Position numbers and translations under genes: made by a program. The notes beneath the pieces were generated by a model. The model had not been told where the DNA came from and did not search any database. It saw nothing but the letters and a program-made list of their open reading frames with translations. Positions 53,803 through 63,536 of a stretch of DNA of 64,000 nucleotides are shown one piece after another. The stretch is from Acidaminococcus massiliensis (lineage in GTDB: Bacteria; Bacillota; Negativicutes; Acidaminococcales; Acidaminococcaceae), in assembly GCF_900095825.1 (NCBI RefSeq), contig NZ_LT608315.1, positions 1,538,311 through 1,602,310 of the forward strand, given 5' to 3'. Each line of letters opens with the position of its first letter. Position 1 is the stretch's first letter.

Positions 53803-56562
53803 ATGAAAAAAGAAAATATGGATAAAAAAGTCCAGGCAGCAGCCCGGGAAGCCCAGGCAAAGCTCCAGCAGGCTGCTTCCCTGGCTAAGGAAGAAGTACT
53901 GGCCCGTTACGGGTCTTCTGTCACGGGCCTCACCCAGGAACAGGCGGAAACTTCCCGGGACAGATACGGTGCCAACAAGGTGACCCGGGAAAAGAAGAAG
54001 AGCGTCCTTACCCGGCTGGCCCAGGCCTTCATCAACCCTTTCACGGTGATCCTGTTCGTCCTGGCCGGGGTTTCTGCAGTGACGGATATCATCATCCCCC
54101 TCCAGCAGGGGGAACCAGAGGAATGCAATCCGGTGACCGTGTGCATCATTTTGACCCTGCTGCTGATTTCCGGTGCCCTGCGGTTCATCCAGGAAACCCG
54201 GAGCGGGGATGCAGCGGCCAAACTCCTGGAACTGATCACCACCACCTGCACGGTGATCCGGGACGGGGGAAAAAAAGAGGAGATCCCCCTCCAGGATGTG
54301 ACCGTGGGAGATCTGGTGTTCCTCTCCACCGGGGATATGGTGCCGGCGGACCTGCGGATCCTGGAAGCCAAGGACCTGTTCGTGAGCCAGGCTTCCCTTA
54401 CCGGGGAAAGTGCGCCCCAGGAAAAGGTCCCCCAGGCCATCCCGGACAGCAGCCAGAAAGCGGTGACGGAACTGTCCAACTTGGCCTTTATGGGCACCAA
54501 CGTGATTTCCGGTTCTGCCACCGGCTTGGTGCTGGGTATCGGCGACCATACCCTCTTCGGGAGCATGGCCAGTTCCATGGCCCAGGAAGCCCCGGAGACT
54601 AACTTCACCAAGGGAGTCAATGCCGTATCCTGGGTGCTGATCCGGTTCATGCTGGCCATGGTGCCCGTGGTCTTTTTCGTCAACGGCATCACCAAGGGGG
54701 ACTGGGTCTCTGCCTTCCTCTTCGCCATTTCCGTGGCGGTGGGGCTCACCCCTGAGATGCTCCCCATGATCGTCACCACCTGTCTGGCCAAGGGCGCCGT
54801 CTCCATGTCGGAGAAAAAGACCGTGGTGAAAAGCTTGAACTCCATCCAGAGCTTCGGAGCCATGGACGTGCTCTGCACCGACAAGACCGGGACCCTGACC
54901 CAGGACCAGGTGGTGCTGGAATACCATCTGGATGCGGACGGCCGGTCCAGCCAGCGGGTGCTCCGGTACGCCTACCTGAACAGTTATTTCCAGACCGGCT
55001 ACAAGAACTTCATGGACCGGGCCATCATCCAGAAAACGGAAGAAGAGGAACAGGCTGATCCCCAGCTGGTGGATCTGTCGGAAAACTACCAGAAGGTGGA
55101 CGAGATCCCCTTCGATTTCGCCCGGCGTCGACTGTCCGTCCTGGTGACGGACCCCAAAGGCCGCACCCAGATGATCACCAAAGGGGCCGTGGAAGAGATG
55201 CTCTCTGTCTGTACCTTTGTGGAACGGAACCATGAACCGGTACCCTTGACGGACGCACTGCGGAAAACCATCCGGTCTGTAGCTGATCATCTCAATGAAG
55301 AAGGGATGCGGGTCATCGCCCTGGCCCGGAAAATCAACCCCTCCCCGGTGGGGGCTTTCGGGGTGAAAGATGAAACCGGCATGGTGCTATTGGGCTACCT
55401 GGCCTTCTTGGATCCTCCCAAGGAAAGTGCCGCCAAAGCCATCGAAGCCCTGAAAGATCACGGGGTCACCACCAAGGTGCTCACTGGGGACAATGAAAAG
55501 ACCACCCGGTGCATCTGCCGTCAGGTGGGGCTGCCGGTGGAACACATCCTTTTGGGCAGCGACCTGGAAAAGATGGATGAACAGCAGCTGTCAGGGGAAG
55601 TGGAACGGACCACTGTGTTCGCCAAACTCTCTCCGGACCAAAAAGCCCGGGTGGTGGAAGCCCTCCAGGCCAAGGGCCATACCGTGGGTTTCATGGGGGA
55701 CGGCATCAACGACGCTCCGGCGCTCAAGATGGCGGATATCGGGATCTCCGTGGACAGTGCCGTGGATATCGCCAAGGAAAGCGCGGACATCATCCTCTTG
55801 GAAAAGAGCCTGATGGTGCTGGAAGAAGGCATCGTAGAAGGCCGGAAGACCTACGCCAACATGATCAAGTACATCAAGATGACGGCTTCTTCCAATTTCG
55901 GGAACATGTTCTCCGTACTGGCTGCCAGTGCCTTGCTGCCGTTTTTGCCCATGAGCAGCCTCCAACTGATCATCCTGAACCTGCTGTACGAGATTTCCTG
56001 CATCGCCATTCCTTGGGACAATGTGGATGAGGATTATTTGAAAGTCCCCCGGAACTGGGATGCCTCCAGCATCGGCAGTTTCATGCTGTGGCTGGGGCCC
56101 ACCAGTTCGGTGTTCGACTGGATCACCTACTTGGTGCTTTACTTCGTGATCTGTCCCCAGATCATTTCCGGAGGGCTGACTTACAACCACATCGCCCCGG
56201 ATGCGGTGATCGCTCAGGGCTCTTTGGCAGGCATGCCTGTGCGGGAAGCCTATGAATCCCTGTTCCAGGCCGGGTGGTTCGTGGAATCCATGTGGACCCA
56301 GACCCTGGTCATCCACATGATCCGGACCCCCAAGATCCCCTTCCTCCAGAGCCATGCTTCCGCCATGCTCACCACCCTGACCTGTGCCGGCATCGCCCTG
56401 TGCACCCTGCTGCCCTTTACCGGGGGACTGGGGAGGGACCTGGGCTTCCTGCCTCTGCCGGGAGTCTATTTCGGCTTCCTGGCCCTGGTGGTGCTGGCTT
56501 ATATGCTCCTGGCCACCAGCATCAAGAAAGCCTATATCCGGCATTACGGGAGCCTGCTGTGA
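53803..56562 (+). CDS. mgtA: P-type ATPase, magnesium-translocating (type IIIB)
   Basis: A 919-residue Mg2+ uptake pump of the inner membrane. [13 protein letters not shown] marks the actuator, the phosphorylated Asp is in [12 protein letters not shown] (near residue 362), and KGAVEEML is in the nucleotide domain. [14 protein letters not shown] and [12 protein letters not shown] complete the hinge. Ten membrane helices are predicted. [20 protein letters not shown] is diagnostic of MgtA/MgtB. AGGAGG precedes ATG. Control by the upstream M-box is strongly indicated. The C-terminus runs into a spacer leading to a tiny membrane-protein gene. Confidence 0.96.
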   Translation: MKKENMDKKVQAAAREAQAKLQQAASLAKEEVLARYGSSVTGLTQEQAETSRDRYGANKVTREKKKSVLTRLAQAFINPFTVILFVLAGVSAVTDIIIPLQQGEPEECNPVTVCIILTLLLISGALRFIQETRSGDAAAKLLELITTTCTVIRDGGKKEEIPLQDVTVGDLVFLSTGDMVPADLRILEAKDLFVSQASLTGESAPQEKVPQAIPDSSQKAVTELSNLAFMGTNVISGSATGLVLGIGDHTLFGSMASSMAQEAPETNFTKGVNAVSWVLIRFMLAMVPVVFFVNGITKGDWVSAFLFAISVAVGLTPEMLPMIVTTCLAKGAVSMSEKKTVVKSLNSIQSFGAMDVLCTDKTGTLTQDQVVLEYHLDADGRSSQRVLRYAYLNSYFQTGYKNFMDRAIIQKTEEEEQADPQLVDLSENYQKVDEIPFDFARRRLSVLVTDPKGRTQMITKGAVEEMLSVCTFVERNHEPVPLTDALRKTIRSVADHLNEEGMRVIALARKINPSPVGAFGVKDETGMVLLGYLAFLDPPKESAAKAIEALKDHGVTTKVLTGDNEKTTRCICRQVGLPVEHILLGSDLEKMDEQQLSGEVERTTVFAKLSPDQKARVVEALQAKGHTVGFMGDGINDAPALKMADIGISVDSAVDIAKESADIILLEKSLMVLEEGIVEGRKTYANMIKYIKMTASSNFGNMFSVLAASALLPFLPMSSLQLIILNLLYEISCIAIPWDNVDEDYLKVPRNWDASSIGSFMLWLGPTSSVFDWITYLVLYFVICPQIISGGLTYNHIAPDAVIAQGSLAGMPVREAYESLFQAGWFVESMWTQTLVIHMIRTPKIPFLQSHASAMLTTLTCAGIALCTLLPFTGGLGRDLGFLPLPGVYFGFLALVVLAYMLLATSIKKAYIRHYGSLL

Positions 56563-56570
56563 GGGGATAG

Positions 56571-56674
56571 GACCGCCCACGTGCAGCGTCTCACGCCTCA
56601 CGCCGCAGGAAAGGAACCCGCCTGCTGCAGGTTCCCTCTTGAACGACCAACGATGAACGACCAACGATGAACGA
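56571..56674 (+). repeat. Short repeats between mgtA and the small ORF
   Basis: CGTCTCACGCCTCACGCC (56587-) recalls the motif near 41433. GGAACC-N-GCAGGTTCC forms a hairpin like that at 48883. GAACGACCAACGAT is repeated twice in tandem followed by GAACGA (56641-56674). Confidence 0.6.
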
Positions 56675-56689
56675 AAGGAGGAACGGGCC

Positions 56690-56812
56690 ATGTTGAACCT
56701 GATGGATGTAGAACCGCTGTTCTGGATCGGGTTGGGTGCCGTGGCTGCAGTAATCTGCCTCATGCAGATCGTCTGCTGGAGCCAGGCCCCGAAAGCCCAG
56801 CGCCATGGATGA
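56690..56812 (+). CDS. 40-residue single-span membrane protein downstream of mgtA
   Basis: ATG 56690 lies 8 bases after a strong AAAGGAGG. The protein MLNLMDVEPLFWIGLGAVAA plus a further 20 residues has one hydrophobic segment (about 9-30) and a basic tail ending KAQRHG. It precedes the terminator hairpin at 56838 with no other gene between, so it may share the mgtA transcript. In enterobacteria the 31-residue MgtS and 30-residue MgtR bind MgtA/MgtB; a similar accessory role here is inference, without sequence similarity. Confidence 0.65.
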   Translation: MLNLMDVEPLFWIGLGAVAAVICLMQIVCWSQAPKAQRHG

Positions 56813-56837
56813 CCGACGACGATGGGTACATGGAAAG

Positions 56838-56887
56838 ACGCCATTGGGAAAGAACGGGAACGTTCCTTCTGCAATGGCGTTTTTTTT
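56838..56887 (+). terminator. Family C hairpin, copy C1, acting as terminator
   Basis: ACGCCATTGGGAAAGAACG-GGAA-CGTTCCTTCTGCAATGGCGT is followed by a run of eight Ts. The apical GAACGGGAACGTTC is identical in copies C2 and C3. Confidence 0.9.
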
Positions 56888-56987
56888 GCCGGTACCATGG
56901 ATGCTGACAAATAGGATCATATGATGAACAACGGGTAACAGAAAAAGCAGCTTTTAAAATATTTTACACAAAAACGTGAAATTATTA

Positions 56988-56993
56988 TATAAT
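56988..56993 (+). promoter_or_regulatory. -10 of the ATC-hydrolase/nhaC operon
   Basis: TATAAT (56988-56993) with TTACAC 18 bp upstream. Confidence 0.55.
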
Positions 56994-57024
56994 GGTATAC
57001 ATTCACAATAAGGGGGAGATTTGT

Positions 57025-57579
57025 ATGAGTCAAAAAGAAATCGCGGATTTTATGGAAAAAAGCCGGATCAATGAACCTGCCACTCCAGAAGAATTCCGGG
57101 AAGCGGTCTTGGGAGCCTACAAGGACCGGGCCCGGCAGATCTATTTCATCTGGCGGAAGCTGAAAGAACTGTATCCAGAAGTGGATGCCAACCGGGTCAT
57201 CCGGGAGGGGAGCTGGGATTTCGGGTATTACCAGGGGCAGCAGATCGCCAAAAAATATGGGGCCGAGAATGTGGGGCCCAAAGAAGCCCTGCTGGGACAG
57301 ACGTCCCGGGGCGGGCTGCAGGTGTTCCAGCAGGAAATCACCCAGCTGGACGATGACAAGGCAGTGAAGATCTTCCATCACTGCCCCCATGTGGAAGCCC
57401 TTCAGGAACTGGGCCTTGCTCCAGAAGAAATCAAGATGTTTTGCCGGGATATGCTGGGCCATTGCGATTATGCCATCTGTGCGGCTTTCCCCAACGTGGA
57501 CATCGATTTCCCCACCACCATTGCCGATGGGGAAGGGAAGGGCTGTGCCATGACCATTACCAGAAAGAAGGAGAAATAA
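57025..57579 (+). CDS. L-2-amino-thiazoline-4-carboxylic acid hydrolase-like protein
   Basis: A 184-residue soluble protein resembling the ATC hydrolase family (L-cysteine-forming thiazoline ring opening). Helical REAVLGAYKDRARQIYFIWRKL is followed by WDFGYYQGQQIAKKYG and HHCPHVEALQELGL. FCRDMLGHCDYAICAAFPN carries conserved Cys and Asp residues. AGGGGGAG precedes ATG. It lies 1 bp before nhaC, so they are co-transcribed; no ready metabolic link is apparent. The family name does not establish the substrate. Confidence 0.65.
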   Translation: MSQKEIADFMEKSRINEPATPEEFREAVLGAYKDRARQIYFIWRKLKELYPEVDANRVIREGSWDFGYYQGQQIAKKYGAENVGPKEALLGQTSRGGLQVFQQEITQLDDDKAVKIFHHCPHVEALQELGLAPEEIKMFCRDMLGHCDYAICAAFPNVDIDFPTTIADGEGKGCAMTITRKKEK

Positions 57580-57580
57580 G

Positions 57581-59017
57581 ATGGCAGGAACGAAGAACAA
57601 ACTGATCCGGAAGCCCACCTTCGGGGAGGCCATGACCCCTCTTGTGGGCATGCTGATCCTCCTGGGGCTGGGCTATGGAAAATTCGGCCTGCCCATCCAG
57701 GCCCTCTTGATCGTGGCTGCTTTCGTGGCCTCCCTGATTGCCAAACGGGTGGGCTACGGCTGGGAAGATATGATCGCAGGCATTACCGATAAGATCCACA
57801 GCAGCCTGGGGTCCCTGTTCGTCATGGTCTGTGTGGGCGGCATGATTGCCAGCTGGATGGTCTCTGGGACCATTCCTCTGCTGATCTATTATGGGATCCA
57901 GATCATCAATCCCCATTATTTATATGTGACGGCCTTTTTCGTCTGTGCAGTGATTTCCACCTTCACGGGGACTTCCTTCGGGTCCGCAGGGACCGCCGGG
58001 GTGGCCATCATGGGCATCGCCATTGCCCTGGGACTGCCCCTGGATATCACGGCCGGAGCCGTTTTGTCCGGTGCCGTGTTCGGGGATAAACTGTCCCCCC
58101 TGTCCGATACCACCATCCTAGCCCCCATTGCAGCTGGGACCACCCTGTACAGACATATCCGGAGCATGATGTACACCACCGGGGCTGCATCTATCGCCTG
58201 CATCGTGGTCTATACCATCCTGGGCTTCAATACCAATGTAAGCACCCTGTCTAATCCGGAACAGGTGACCGCCATGCTGTCCAACCTGGAAGCCCTGTAC
58301 CATTTCAATCCCATCCTGCTGCTGCCACCGGTACTGGTGTTCTGGGGAGCCTATACCAAAAAGCCCACCATTCCCATGCTGCTCCTGTCTTCCGTCATCG
58401 CCCTGGCCATGGGCATGATCTTCCAGGGATTCACCCTGAAAGTGGCCCTGAACGCTTTTGTGAAAGGCTTCAATGTTTCCATGCTGCCGGCCGTAGCCGG
58501 AGGGGTCAAGACCCTGAAAGTCATCAACACCCTGCTGAACCGGGGCGGCCTCATGGGCATGATGGGGACTGTACTTCTGGTGTTCTGTGCCTTCGCCTTT
58601 GCTGGGATCTTCAGCAAGGCCGGCTGCATAGAAGTGATCCTGGAACGGGTGAAGTCGTCCATCAATTCTGTGGGCAACCTGATCGCTGCCACCGTGGGCT
58701 CCACCCTGTTCATGAGCATCGTGACCGGGAGCTCCTACCTGGCCATCCTGATCCCTGGGGAAATGTTCCAGGACCTCTACAAGAAATTCAAGCTGGCTCC
58801 CGAAACTCTTTCCCGTACCCTGGAAGACGCCGGGACCTGCGCTGTGCCCATTGTGCCCTGGTCCGTGGCCGGGACCTATATGGCCGCCACCCTGGGCGTC
58901 CCTACCGTCCAATACATGCCCTACGCCGTCCTGTGCTACGGCAGCATGATCTTCGCCCTGATCTATGGGTATACAGGACTCTTCCTGATCAAGGCAAAGG
59001 AGGGGGAGGAAGAATAA
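57581..59017 (+). CDS. nhaC: Na+/H+ antiporter, NhaC family
   Basis: A 478-residue inner-membrane protein with about twelve spans. KPTFGEAMTPLVGMLILLGLGYG, the hallmark GTSFGSAGTAGVAIMGIA, GAVFGDKLSPLSDTT and the late VPWSVAGTYMAATLGVP match NhaC/ArcD-like exchangers. It may exchange Na+ for H+, or malate and lactate as in MleN relatives. It starts immediately after the ATC-hydrolase-like gene and is followed by a strong terminator. Confidence 0.9.
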   Translation: MAGTKNKLIRKPTFGEAMTPLVGMLILLGLGYGKFGLPIQALLIVAAFVASLIAKRVGYGWEDMIAGITDKIHSSLGSLFVMVCVGGMIASWMVSGTIPLLIYYGIQIINPHYLYVTAFFVCAVISTFTGTSFGSAGTAGVAIMGIAIALGLPLDITAGAVLSGAVFGDKLSPLSDTTILAPIAAGTTLYRHIRSMMYTTGAASIACIVVYTILGFNTNVSTLSNPEQVTAMLSNLEALYHFNPILLLPPVLVFWGAYTKKPTIPMLLLSSVIALAMGMIFQGFTLKVALNAFVKGFNVSMLPAVAGGVKTLKVINTLLNRGGLMGMMGTVLLVFCAFAFAGIFSKAGCIEVILERVKSSINSVGNLIAATVGSTLFMSIVTGSSYLAILIPGEMFQDLYKKFKLAPETLSRTLEDAGTCAVPIVPWSVAGTYMAATLGVPTVQYMPYAVLCYGSMIFALIYGYTGLFLIKAKEGEEE

Positions 59018-59070
59018 AAACGCAGTGATATTCTCTGTCATTGCAGGATTCGTTATGTGAAAAGGATTAA

Positions 59071-59114
59071 AAAGCCGGCAGGTGAGGAATGGAATCCTTG
59101 CCTGTCGGCTTTTT
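59071..59114 (+). terminator. Intrinsic terminator, possibly bidirectional
   Basis: AAAGCCGGCAGG / CCTGTCGGCTTT with inner AGGA/TCCT is followed by TTT. The left side AAAAAG gives a short U-tract for the convergent Rpn gene. Confidence 0.9.
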
Positions 59115-59144
59115 ATGTTGCAGTGTGCTTTTACGTTCTGCTTT

Positions 59145-59981
59145 TTACGGTAATTTTGTCAGCCTGGCAATCTCTTCTTCTGAAATCCCTGTCTGGTCAG
59201 CGATATCTGCAATTGACTGTCCCTTTTGCAGCATCCTCTTGATGATTTCAAGCTGCGCTTTTTCCAGGCCTTTCTTCTCCCCCAATGCGATGCCTTTTGC
59301 TAGGCCTTCTTCTTCAGCCTCTCTTTGGCGTCTCCTGATTTCATCACTTAAAATCATGTACTCTCGCCTCACTTTATCCATGCTCTTGACAAAATGGACT
59401 TCACGATCCAGGTTTTCTACAAAATGTCCTTCAGCCGCTTTTCCATCCACATACCGGAGAAAGGCAGCAATATCAGGATCTGCTGCATTTTCGCTGCCCT
59501 TGCTGTTCAGGAACATCCGGGTCTCTTCGTCCTTTAATTGTACCTTGTTATCCTCTTTACAGCAATGGGTGAATGTGTAAATGGGCAGACCCTTGTGGAA
59601 GGGGTCAAAGGTGCAAATGAAGATTACGTAAGAGGGGTTCAGTTCTTCATACGGTTTGCCCTTGTCCAACAGTTCTCCATCAATCATGCTTTGGTAAAAT
59701 CGGCTGCGTTTGGCCAGGTCGTTCTTGGGGGAGTTGGAGCACTGCATCTCGATGTCATAGACTCGGCCTTCGTCATCTTCTACATAGACATCCAGACGGA
59801 TGCTTTTGCCGTCCAGGCGGAGGTCTATGGTCTTTTCGAAATCCAGGTAGCGAAGAGAACGGACTTTGATGTTCAAGATTTTTTCGATGAGATGGGTGCA
59901 AAGCCGTTCATTGCGCATGACATGTTGGAAGAGAAAGTTGTCCCGGATAGTGAGTTCGTCAAAAGTCTTGATTTTTTCCAT
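59145..59981 (-). CDS. Rpn-family PD-(D/E)XK nuclease / putative transposase
   Basis: A 278-residue protein of the recombination-promoting nuclease family. FDELTIRDNFLFQHVM is followed by the nuclease core SIRLDVYVEDDEGRVYDIEMQ, with Asp and E-x-Q of the PD-(D/E)XK site. RSRFYQSMIDGELLDKG and PSYVIFICTFDPF follow. The C-terminal half is charged and helical (EEEGLAKGIALGEKKGLEKAQ) and ends in a helix-turn-helix-like QSIADIADQTGISEEEIARL. AAGGAGG lies 7 bases before the start at 59981. A longer upstream frame runs through a family C repeat and is rejected. No terminal repeats were found. Confidence 0.9.
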   Translation of the reverse strand: MEKIKTFDELTIRDNFLFQHVMRNERLCTHLIEKILNIKVRSLRYLDFEKTIDLRLDGKSIRLDVYVEDDEGRVYDIEMQCSNSPKNDLAKRSRFYQSMIDGELLDKGKPYEELNPSYVIFICTFDPFHKGLPIYTFTHCCKEDNKVQLKDEETRMFLNSKGSENAADPDIAAFLRYVDGKAAEGHFVENLDREVHFVKSMDKVRREYMILSDEIRRRQREAEEEGLAKGIALGEKKGLEKAQLEIIKRMLQKGQSIADIADQTGISEEEIARLTKLP

Positions 59982-60134
59982 TGCTCTGCCTCCTTGTAGA
60001 ATGGATATAGTGAATCCATTCGGCAGGAAACAGGAAGTTCCTTCCTTGTTTTTAGATAGACCGTCATTAAATGGAAAAAAACCGTCATAAGCTGCAATCG
60101 TTCCAATCACAACAAGACGATGGGCAACTGAAAG

Positions 60135-60182
60135 AACGCCATTGGAAAAGAACGGGAACGTTCCTTCTGCAATGGCGTTCTT
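60135..60182 (-). terminator. Family C hairpin, copy C2
   Basis: AACGCCATTG-GAAAAGAACGGGAACGTTC-CTTCTGCAATGGCGTT. It lies just after the 3' end of the esterase gene on the minus strand, followed there by CTTTC, a weak U-tract. Confidence 0.75.
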
Positions 60183-60223
60183 TGTTGGATCCATGTAAGC
60201 TGCCAATTTCCGTTGCAGCAAGC

Positions 60224-61018
60224 TCAGCGGGGGAAAATCCAGCGGATCGCATCCGGGAACCGCTGCTTCCAGAACAGCTGGGAGTGTCTTGCTTCCGGAT
60301 AGATATTGTATTTGATTTTTTCCTTGGGGATCTGCAGTTCCATGTATTTTGTATAGAGCAGATCTGCGCCTTGGAGGAATTCTTCTTTGGTAGTGAATCG
60401 GCCGAATTCGTTGGTCCCCACATCCATATAGATCCGCTGTAAATGGACGGCATCTACAGTCTGGAAGAAATCGATTACGTTCTGCTTCCACAAGGCTACA
60501 GAACTGCTGAGTGCGGCCAGGCGGCTGAAGATATCCGGATAGGCAAAAGCTGCGTAAACCGCCAGGATGCCCCCTGTACTGTAGCCCAGGATGGCTGTTG
60601 CATCTGCCTCTCTCCGGGTCCGGTAATTTGCGTCCACCCAGGGTTTCAGGGAGCGGACCATCCATTCTGCATACGCTTTGCCTTTTCCGGCGATCCCTTT
60701 GACTCCGGGCCGTTCTCCATCTTTCAACACGAAAGGCGTATACAGTTCTGTCCGTTCCGCCCTGTCCTTGGGACAGCACAGGGCCACCAGGATGAATTCA
60801 GGAAGATATCCTTTATAATCTTGGTAATATTGGGCAAAATCCATGCTGCAGTCGCCCCATAAAATATCTTTGTCGAAAAAGGCATCCTGGCCGTCGTTCA
60901 TATACAGGACTGGGTATCTTTTGTCCGTCTGCTGGTAGCCATCCGGCGTCATGATGCGGACGGTGCAGGAACCGGAACCCATCAGAGAAAGAGGAAGCTG
61001 ATATTCTTTGATTTCCAT
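60224..61018 (-). CDS. Alpha/beta-hydrolase, esterase-D / Fes-like
   Basis: A 264-residue putative esterase. PVLYMNDGQDAFFDKD follows the first strands. The nucleophile elbow is GYSTGG (near residue 145) and the catalytic His lies in PEARHSQLFW. The pattern is that of the esterase family related to enterochelin esterase and S-formylglutathione hydrolase. No signal peptide, so it is cytoplasmic. It lies 24 bp downstream of a 2HCT carboxylate symporter on the same strand, probably one transcript; a shared substrate such as an ester of a hydroxy acid is a guess. Confidence 0.85.
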   Translation of the reverse strand: MEIKEYQLPLSLMGSGSCTVRIMTPDGYQQTDKRYPVLYMNDGQDAFFDKDILWGDCSMDFAQYYQDYKGYLPEFILVALCCPKDRAERTELYTPFVLKDGERPGVKGIAGKGKAYAEWMVRSLKPWVDANYRTRREADATAILGYSTGGILAVYAAFAYPDIFSRLAALSSSVALWKQNVIDFFQTVDAVHLQRIYMDVGTNEFGRFTTKEEFLQGADLLYTKYMELQIPKEKIKYNIYPEARHSQLFWKQRFPDAIRWIFPR

Positions 61019-61042
61019 GATTTCACCTCAATGATTTTTCGA

Positions 61043-62356
61043 TTACATGAATTTGCTGAACATGAAGCTGGCAATCACCAGAAGGATGGCCCCGCCGATC
61101 CGAGAGGAAATGGCCGCATAGGGCATCAGTTCCATCCGTTTGGCAGTCCCGAGCACCTGGACATCCCCGGATCCTCCTGCATTGGCCATGCACAGACCAG
61201 CCGTGATCATGGCTTCAATGGGATAGAAGTGGAAAAGTTTGCCCACCAGGGCTGCCCCAAGGCATGCTCCCAGGACCACGACGAAAACGTAGACGATGAC
61301 TTGGATGGAGAGGACCTTGATGTAATCGTTCAGATTGGTGCTCAGTCCTACGCAGAACAGCAAGGGGAAGGACAGATATTTGACAAAAAATCCCTGGATA
61401 TTCTTGGCTGCCGCTTTCAGATCGTCAGGCACACAATTGCTGATGTTCAGCAGCATCACGAAAATGATCATGAAAGCGAATTTATGGATCTTAAAGCCCA
61501 GATGGAGATAGTTGTTGATGAGAGAAACCTTGCCGGCATAGTAATGGGCGCCCATGTAGACGAAGAGAGCCAGGGTAAAAGCAGCTGCATAGGTGATCAT
61601 GCTGATTTCCGCATTTTGTTTCTGGGCCGGACCTTCCTTGCTGAGGGAAGGGACATCCAGCAGTTTCCCATTCCCAGTCAGGGCGGGAAAACGTTCGCCC
61701 AGACGGTTCAAAAAGGCGGCAAACAGTACGGCCATGATATTGCCAAGCATCAGGACGGCAAACGCAGAGGCATACCAGACGGAGGGATTGTTGCCAGTGA
61801 CTTCACCGTAAATCTTGCTCATGGGGATGGCACCGGCACCGTTCCCGCCTCCCATGATAGGCATGGCGATGGAAAGGACGGATTCTACAGGACTGCCACC
61901 CAAGAGAACCGCCGCACCTGCGCACAGGATGAAAGAACCGGCAATGGCCCCCAGGATGGTCGGGATGTAGCCGATGAAAGAACGGATGAGGAGCCGGCGT
62001 TCAACGGACAATACAGATCCGAAAATCAGGATGACGACGTATAATTCCAGAAACCCTTGGCTTCCGTTGAATACGGTCATGGTCTTGATGGTGCTTTCCG
62101 GAAACAGCTTGAAAGTATTGATGAAGGAAGCTGCCAAGTTGGCAAACAGGATCCCTCCGCCCAGCCAGTCTTTCCAAACCGGGATCTTGTCACCGATCAG
62201 GCCGAAGGCCGTGCCTACAATCATGGCGCAGGCAAAGGCCCCCATGATGTTGTTGAGAAGGTATCCCTGACAGGCAATGAATACGGTGATTGCCAGCAAG
62301 GCGATGTACATGCGCAAGGGCATGCCCAGTACGGTTGTTTTCCCAGATCCACTCAT
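61043..62356 (-). CDS. 2-hydroxycarboxylate symporter (CitS/MaeN type)
   Basis: A 437-residue secondary carrier of the 2HCT family with about eleven spans. The two re-entrant-loop motifs are present: PIMGGGNGAGAIPMSKIYG in the first half and CMANAGGSGDVQVLGTAKRM in the second, with the substrate-binding Arg following. It transports citrate or malate with Na+ or H+. The start at 62356 is the first ATG before MSGSGKTTVLGMP; longer upstream frames are not supported. Divergent from a LysR regulator. Confidence 0.92.
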   Translation of the reverse strand: MSGSGKTTVLGMPLRMYIALLAITVFIACQGYLLNNIMGAFACAMIVGTAFGLIGDKIPVWKDWLGGGILFANLAASFINTFKLFPESTIKTMTVFNGSQGFLELYVVILIFGSVLSVERRLLIRSFIGYIPTILGAIAGSFILCAGAAVLLGGSPVESVLSIAMPIMGGGNGAGAIPMSKIYGEVTGNNPSVWYASAFAVLMLGNIMAVLFAAFLNRLGERFPALTGNGKLLDVPSLSKEGPAQKQNAEISMITYAAAFTLALFVYMGAHYYAGKVSLINNYLHLGFKIHKFAFMIIFVMLLNISNCVPDDLKAAAKNIQGFFVKYLSFPLLFCVGLSTNLNDYIKVLSIQVIVYVFVVVLGACLGAALVGKLFHFYPIEAMITAGLCMANAGGSGDVQVLGTAKRMELMPYAAISSRIGGAILLVIASFMFSKFM

Positions 62357-62386
62357 TATGATGATTCCCCCTGTTTCGAAATAAAA

Positions 62387-62400
62387 ACATTCCGGAATGT
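62387..62400 (-). promoter_or_regulatory. Palindromic operator candidate before the 2HCT symporter gene
   Basis: ACATTCCGGAATGT is a perfect 14-bp palindrome, 31 bp from the symporter start. The minus-strand -10 may be TACTAT at 62439-62444, so the site would lie downstream of it. It is a plausible site for the divergent LysR protein. Confidence 0.45.
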
Positions 62401-62573
62401 ATTTGCCAATGCATCGTACGATTTTTTGTGCTTCCATCATAGTATTTTTCAGCAGAGATGTCGATGAGGGGATTTTAATAACTTGTATGCGGCTTTTTTC
62501 ATATTCTTTTGTTCTGGCGGTATATAAGGTATAATAAGTAGAAACTATGATGGATGGAGCAGCAGGTGTTGAA

Positions 62574-63473
62574 ATGATTGACGGAAAATATAGATTCATA
62601 TTGACCATTGCCGCCAAGCGAAGCTTTTCAAAAGCGGCTGAGGCCCTGTACATATCACAGTCCCATTTAAGCCATCTGGTGGCTTCCGTGGAAAAAGAAC
62701 TGCATATCCGGATCTTTGATCGGAGCAGGAAGCCTCTGTCCCTTACAGAGGATGGACTGATCTACGTGGAATATATGGAAAAGATCCTGGCTTTGGAGAA
62801 GGGCCTGAAAGAAGCTTTGCAGAAGGAACCGACCCGCCAGGAAAAAATCATCCATTTGGGAATGGGGCCGGCGCGTACCCCCTTGGTCGCTCCCCTTGTT
62901 TTGAAGTATTTCGAAAATCACTTCCCAGATATCAGGATTGAAATCGTCGAAGACAACAGCAATGAAGGACTCCTGAAAAAAGTCTTGGATGGGACATTGC
63001 AGCTGGCCTTCTATACGTCTCCGGATCCGCCTGCAGAAGTGGATCGGGTGGTCCTGTATAAAGAACTGCTTTGGCTGGTCCTTCCGGCAGATCATCTTTT
63101 GGAAACGGACAAAAGGGAAGATACCCTTTATTCTGAGGACCTGAAGAAGTTGGAACAGAATAAGTTCCTGGTGCTGCAGGAATCTTATGGCCTGGGCCAG
63201 TATGCCCGGGAGTTCTTCCGAAAATATGATTTCCACCCGAAAGAAATCTTCACGGTCAAGAACCTGGAATCCCTGCAGAGCTTGGCTGCTTCCGGCATCG
63301 GCATCACCCTTCTTCCTACAACCTGGAAGGAACGCTCTTTTACAGAGATTTCGCCCCAGTATTATAAAATCGGAGAACCTCCTTTTGGCAGAGAAATCTA
63401 TATGATCTATCAGAAATCCCACGAACTGACAGAACCAGAAAAGGTCGTCTGCAGATTATGTTCCCATCATTGA
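62574..63473 (+). CDS. LysR-family transcriptional regulator, likely controlling the 2HCT symporter
   Basis: A 299-residue protein. The DNA-binding domain YRFILTIAAKRSFSKAAEALYISQSHLSHLVASVEKEL and RIFDRSRKPLSLTEDG lies at 4-60. The effector domain opens with IIHLGMGPARTPLVAPLVLKYF and ends near VVCRLCSHH. TATAAT at 62530-62535 places transcription near 62542, making the ATG at 62574 a better start than 62547. Divergence from the symporter with 217 bp between them is the classical LysR layout. Confidence 0.92.
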   Translation: MIDGKYRFILTIAAKRSFSKAAEALYISQSHLSHLVASVEKELHIRIFDRSRKPLSLTEDGLIYVEYMEKILALEKGLKEALQKEPTRQEKIIHLGMGPARTPLVAPLVLKYFENHFPDIRIEIVEDNSNEGLLKKVLDGTLQLAFYTSPDPPAEVDRVVLYKELLWLVLPADHLLETDKREDTLYSEDLKKLEQNKFLVLQESYGLGQYAREFFRKYDFHPKEIFTVKNLESLQSLAASGIGITLLPTTWKERSFTEISPQYYKIGEPPFGREIYMIYQKSHELTEPEKVVCRLCSHH

Positions 63474-63536
63474 ATAAGAAATCCATTTTCCGAAAGAACC
63501 GCGCCACGGATGATTGACGATGGACAAATGAAAAAC

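Noticed and set aside
59982-60779. N-terminal extension of the Rpn gene to 60779
   Set aside because: The extra codons pass through the esterase gene on the same strand in another frame and the C2 repeat. The ribosome site and family start are at 59981.
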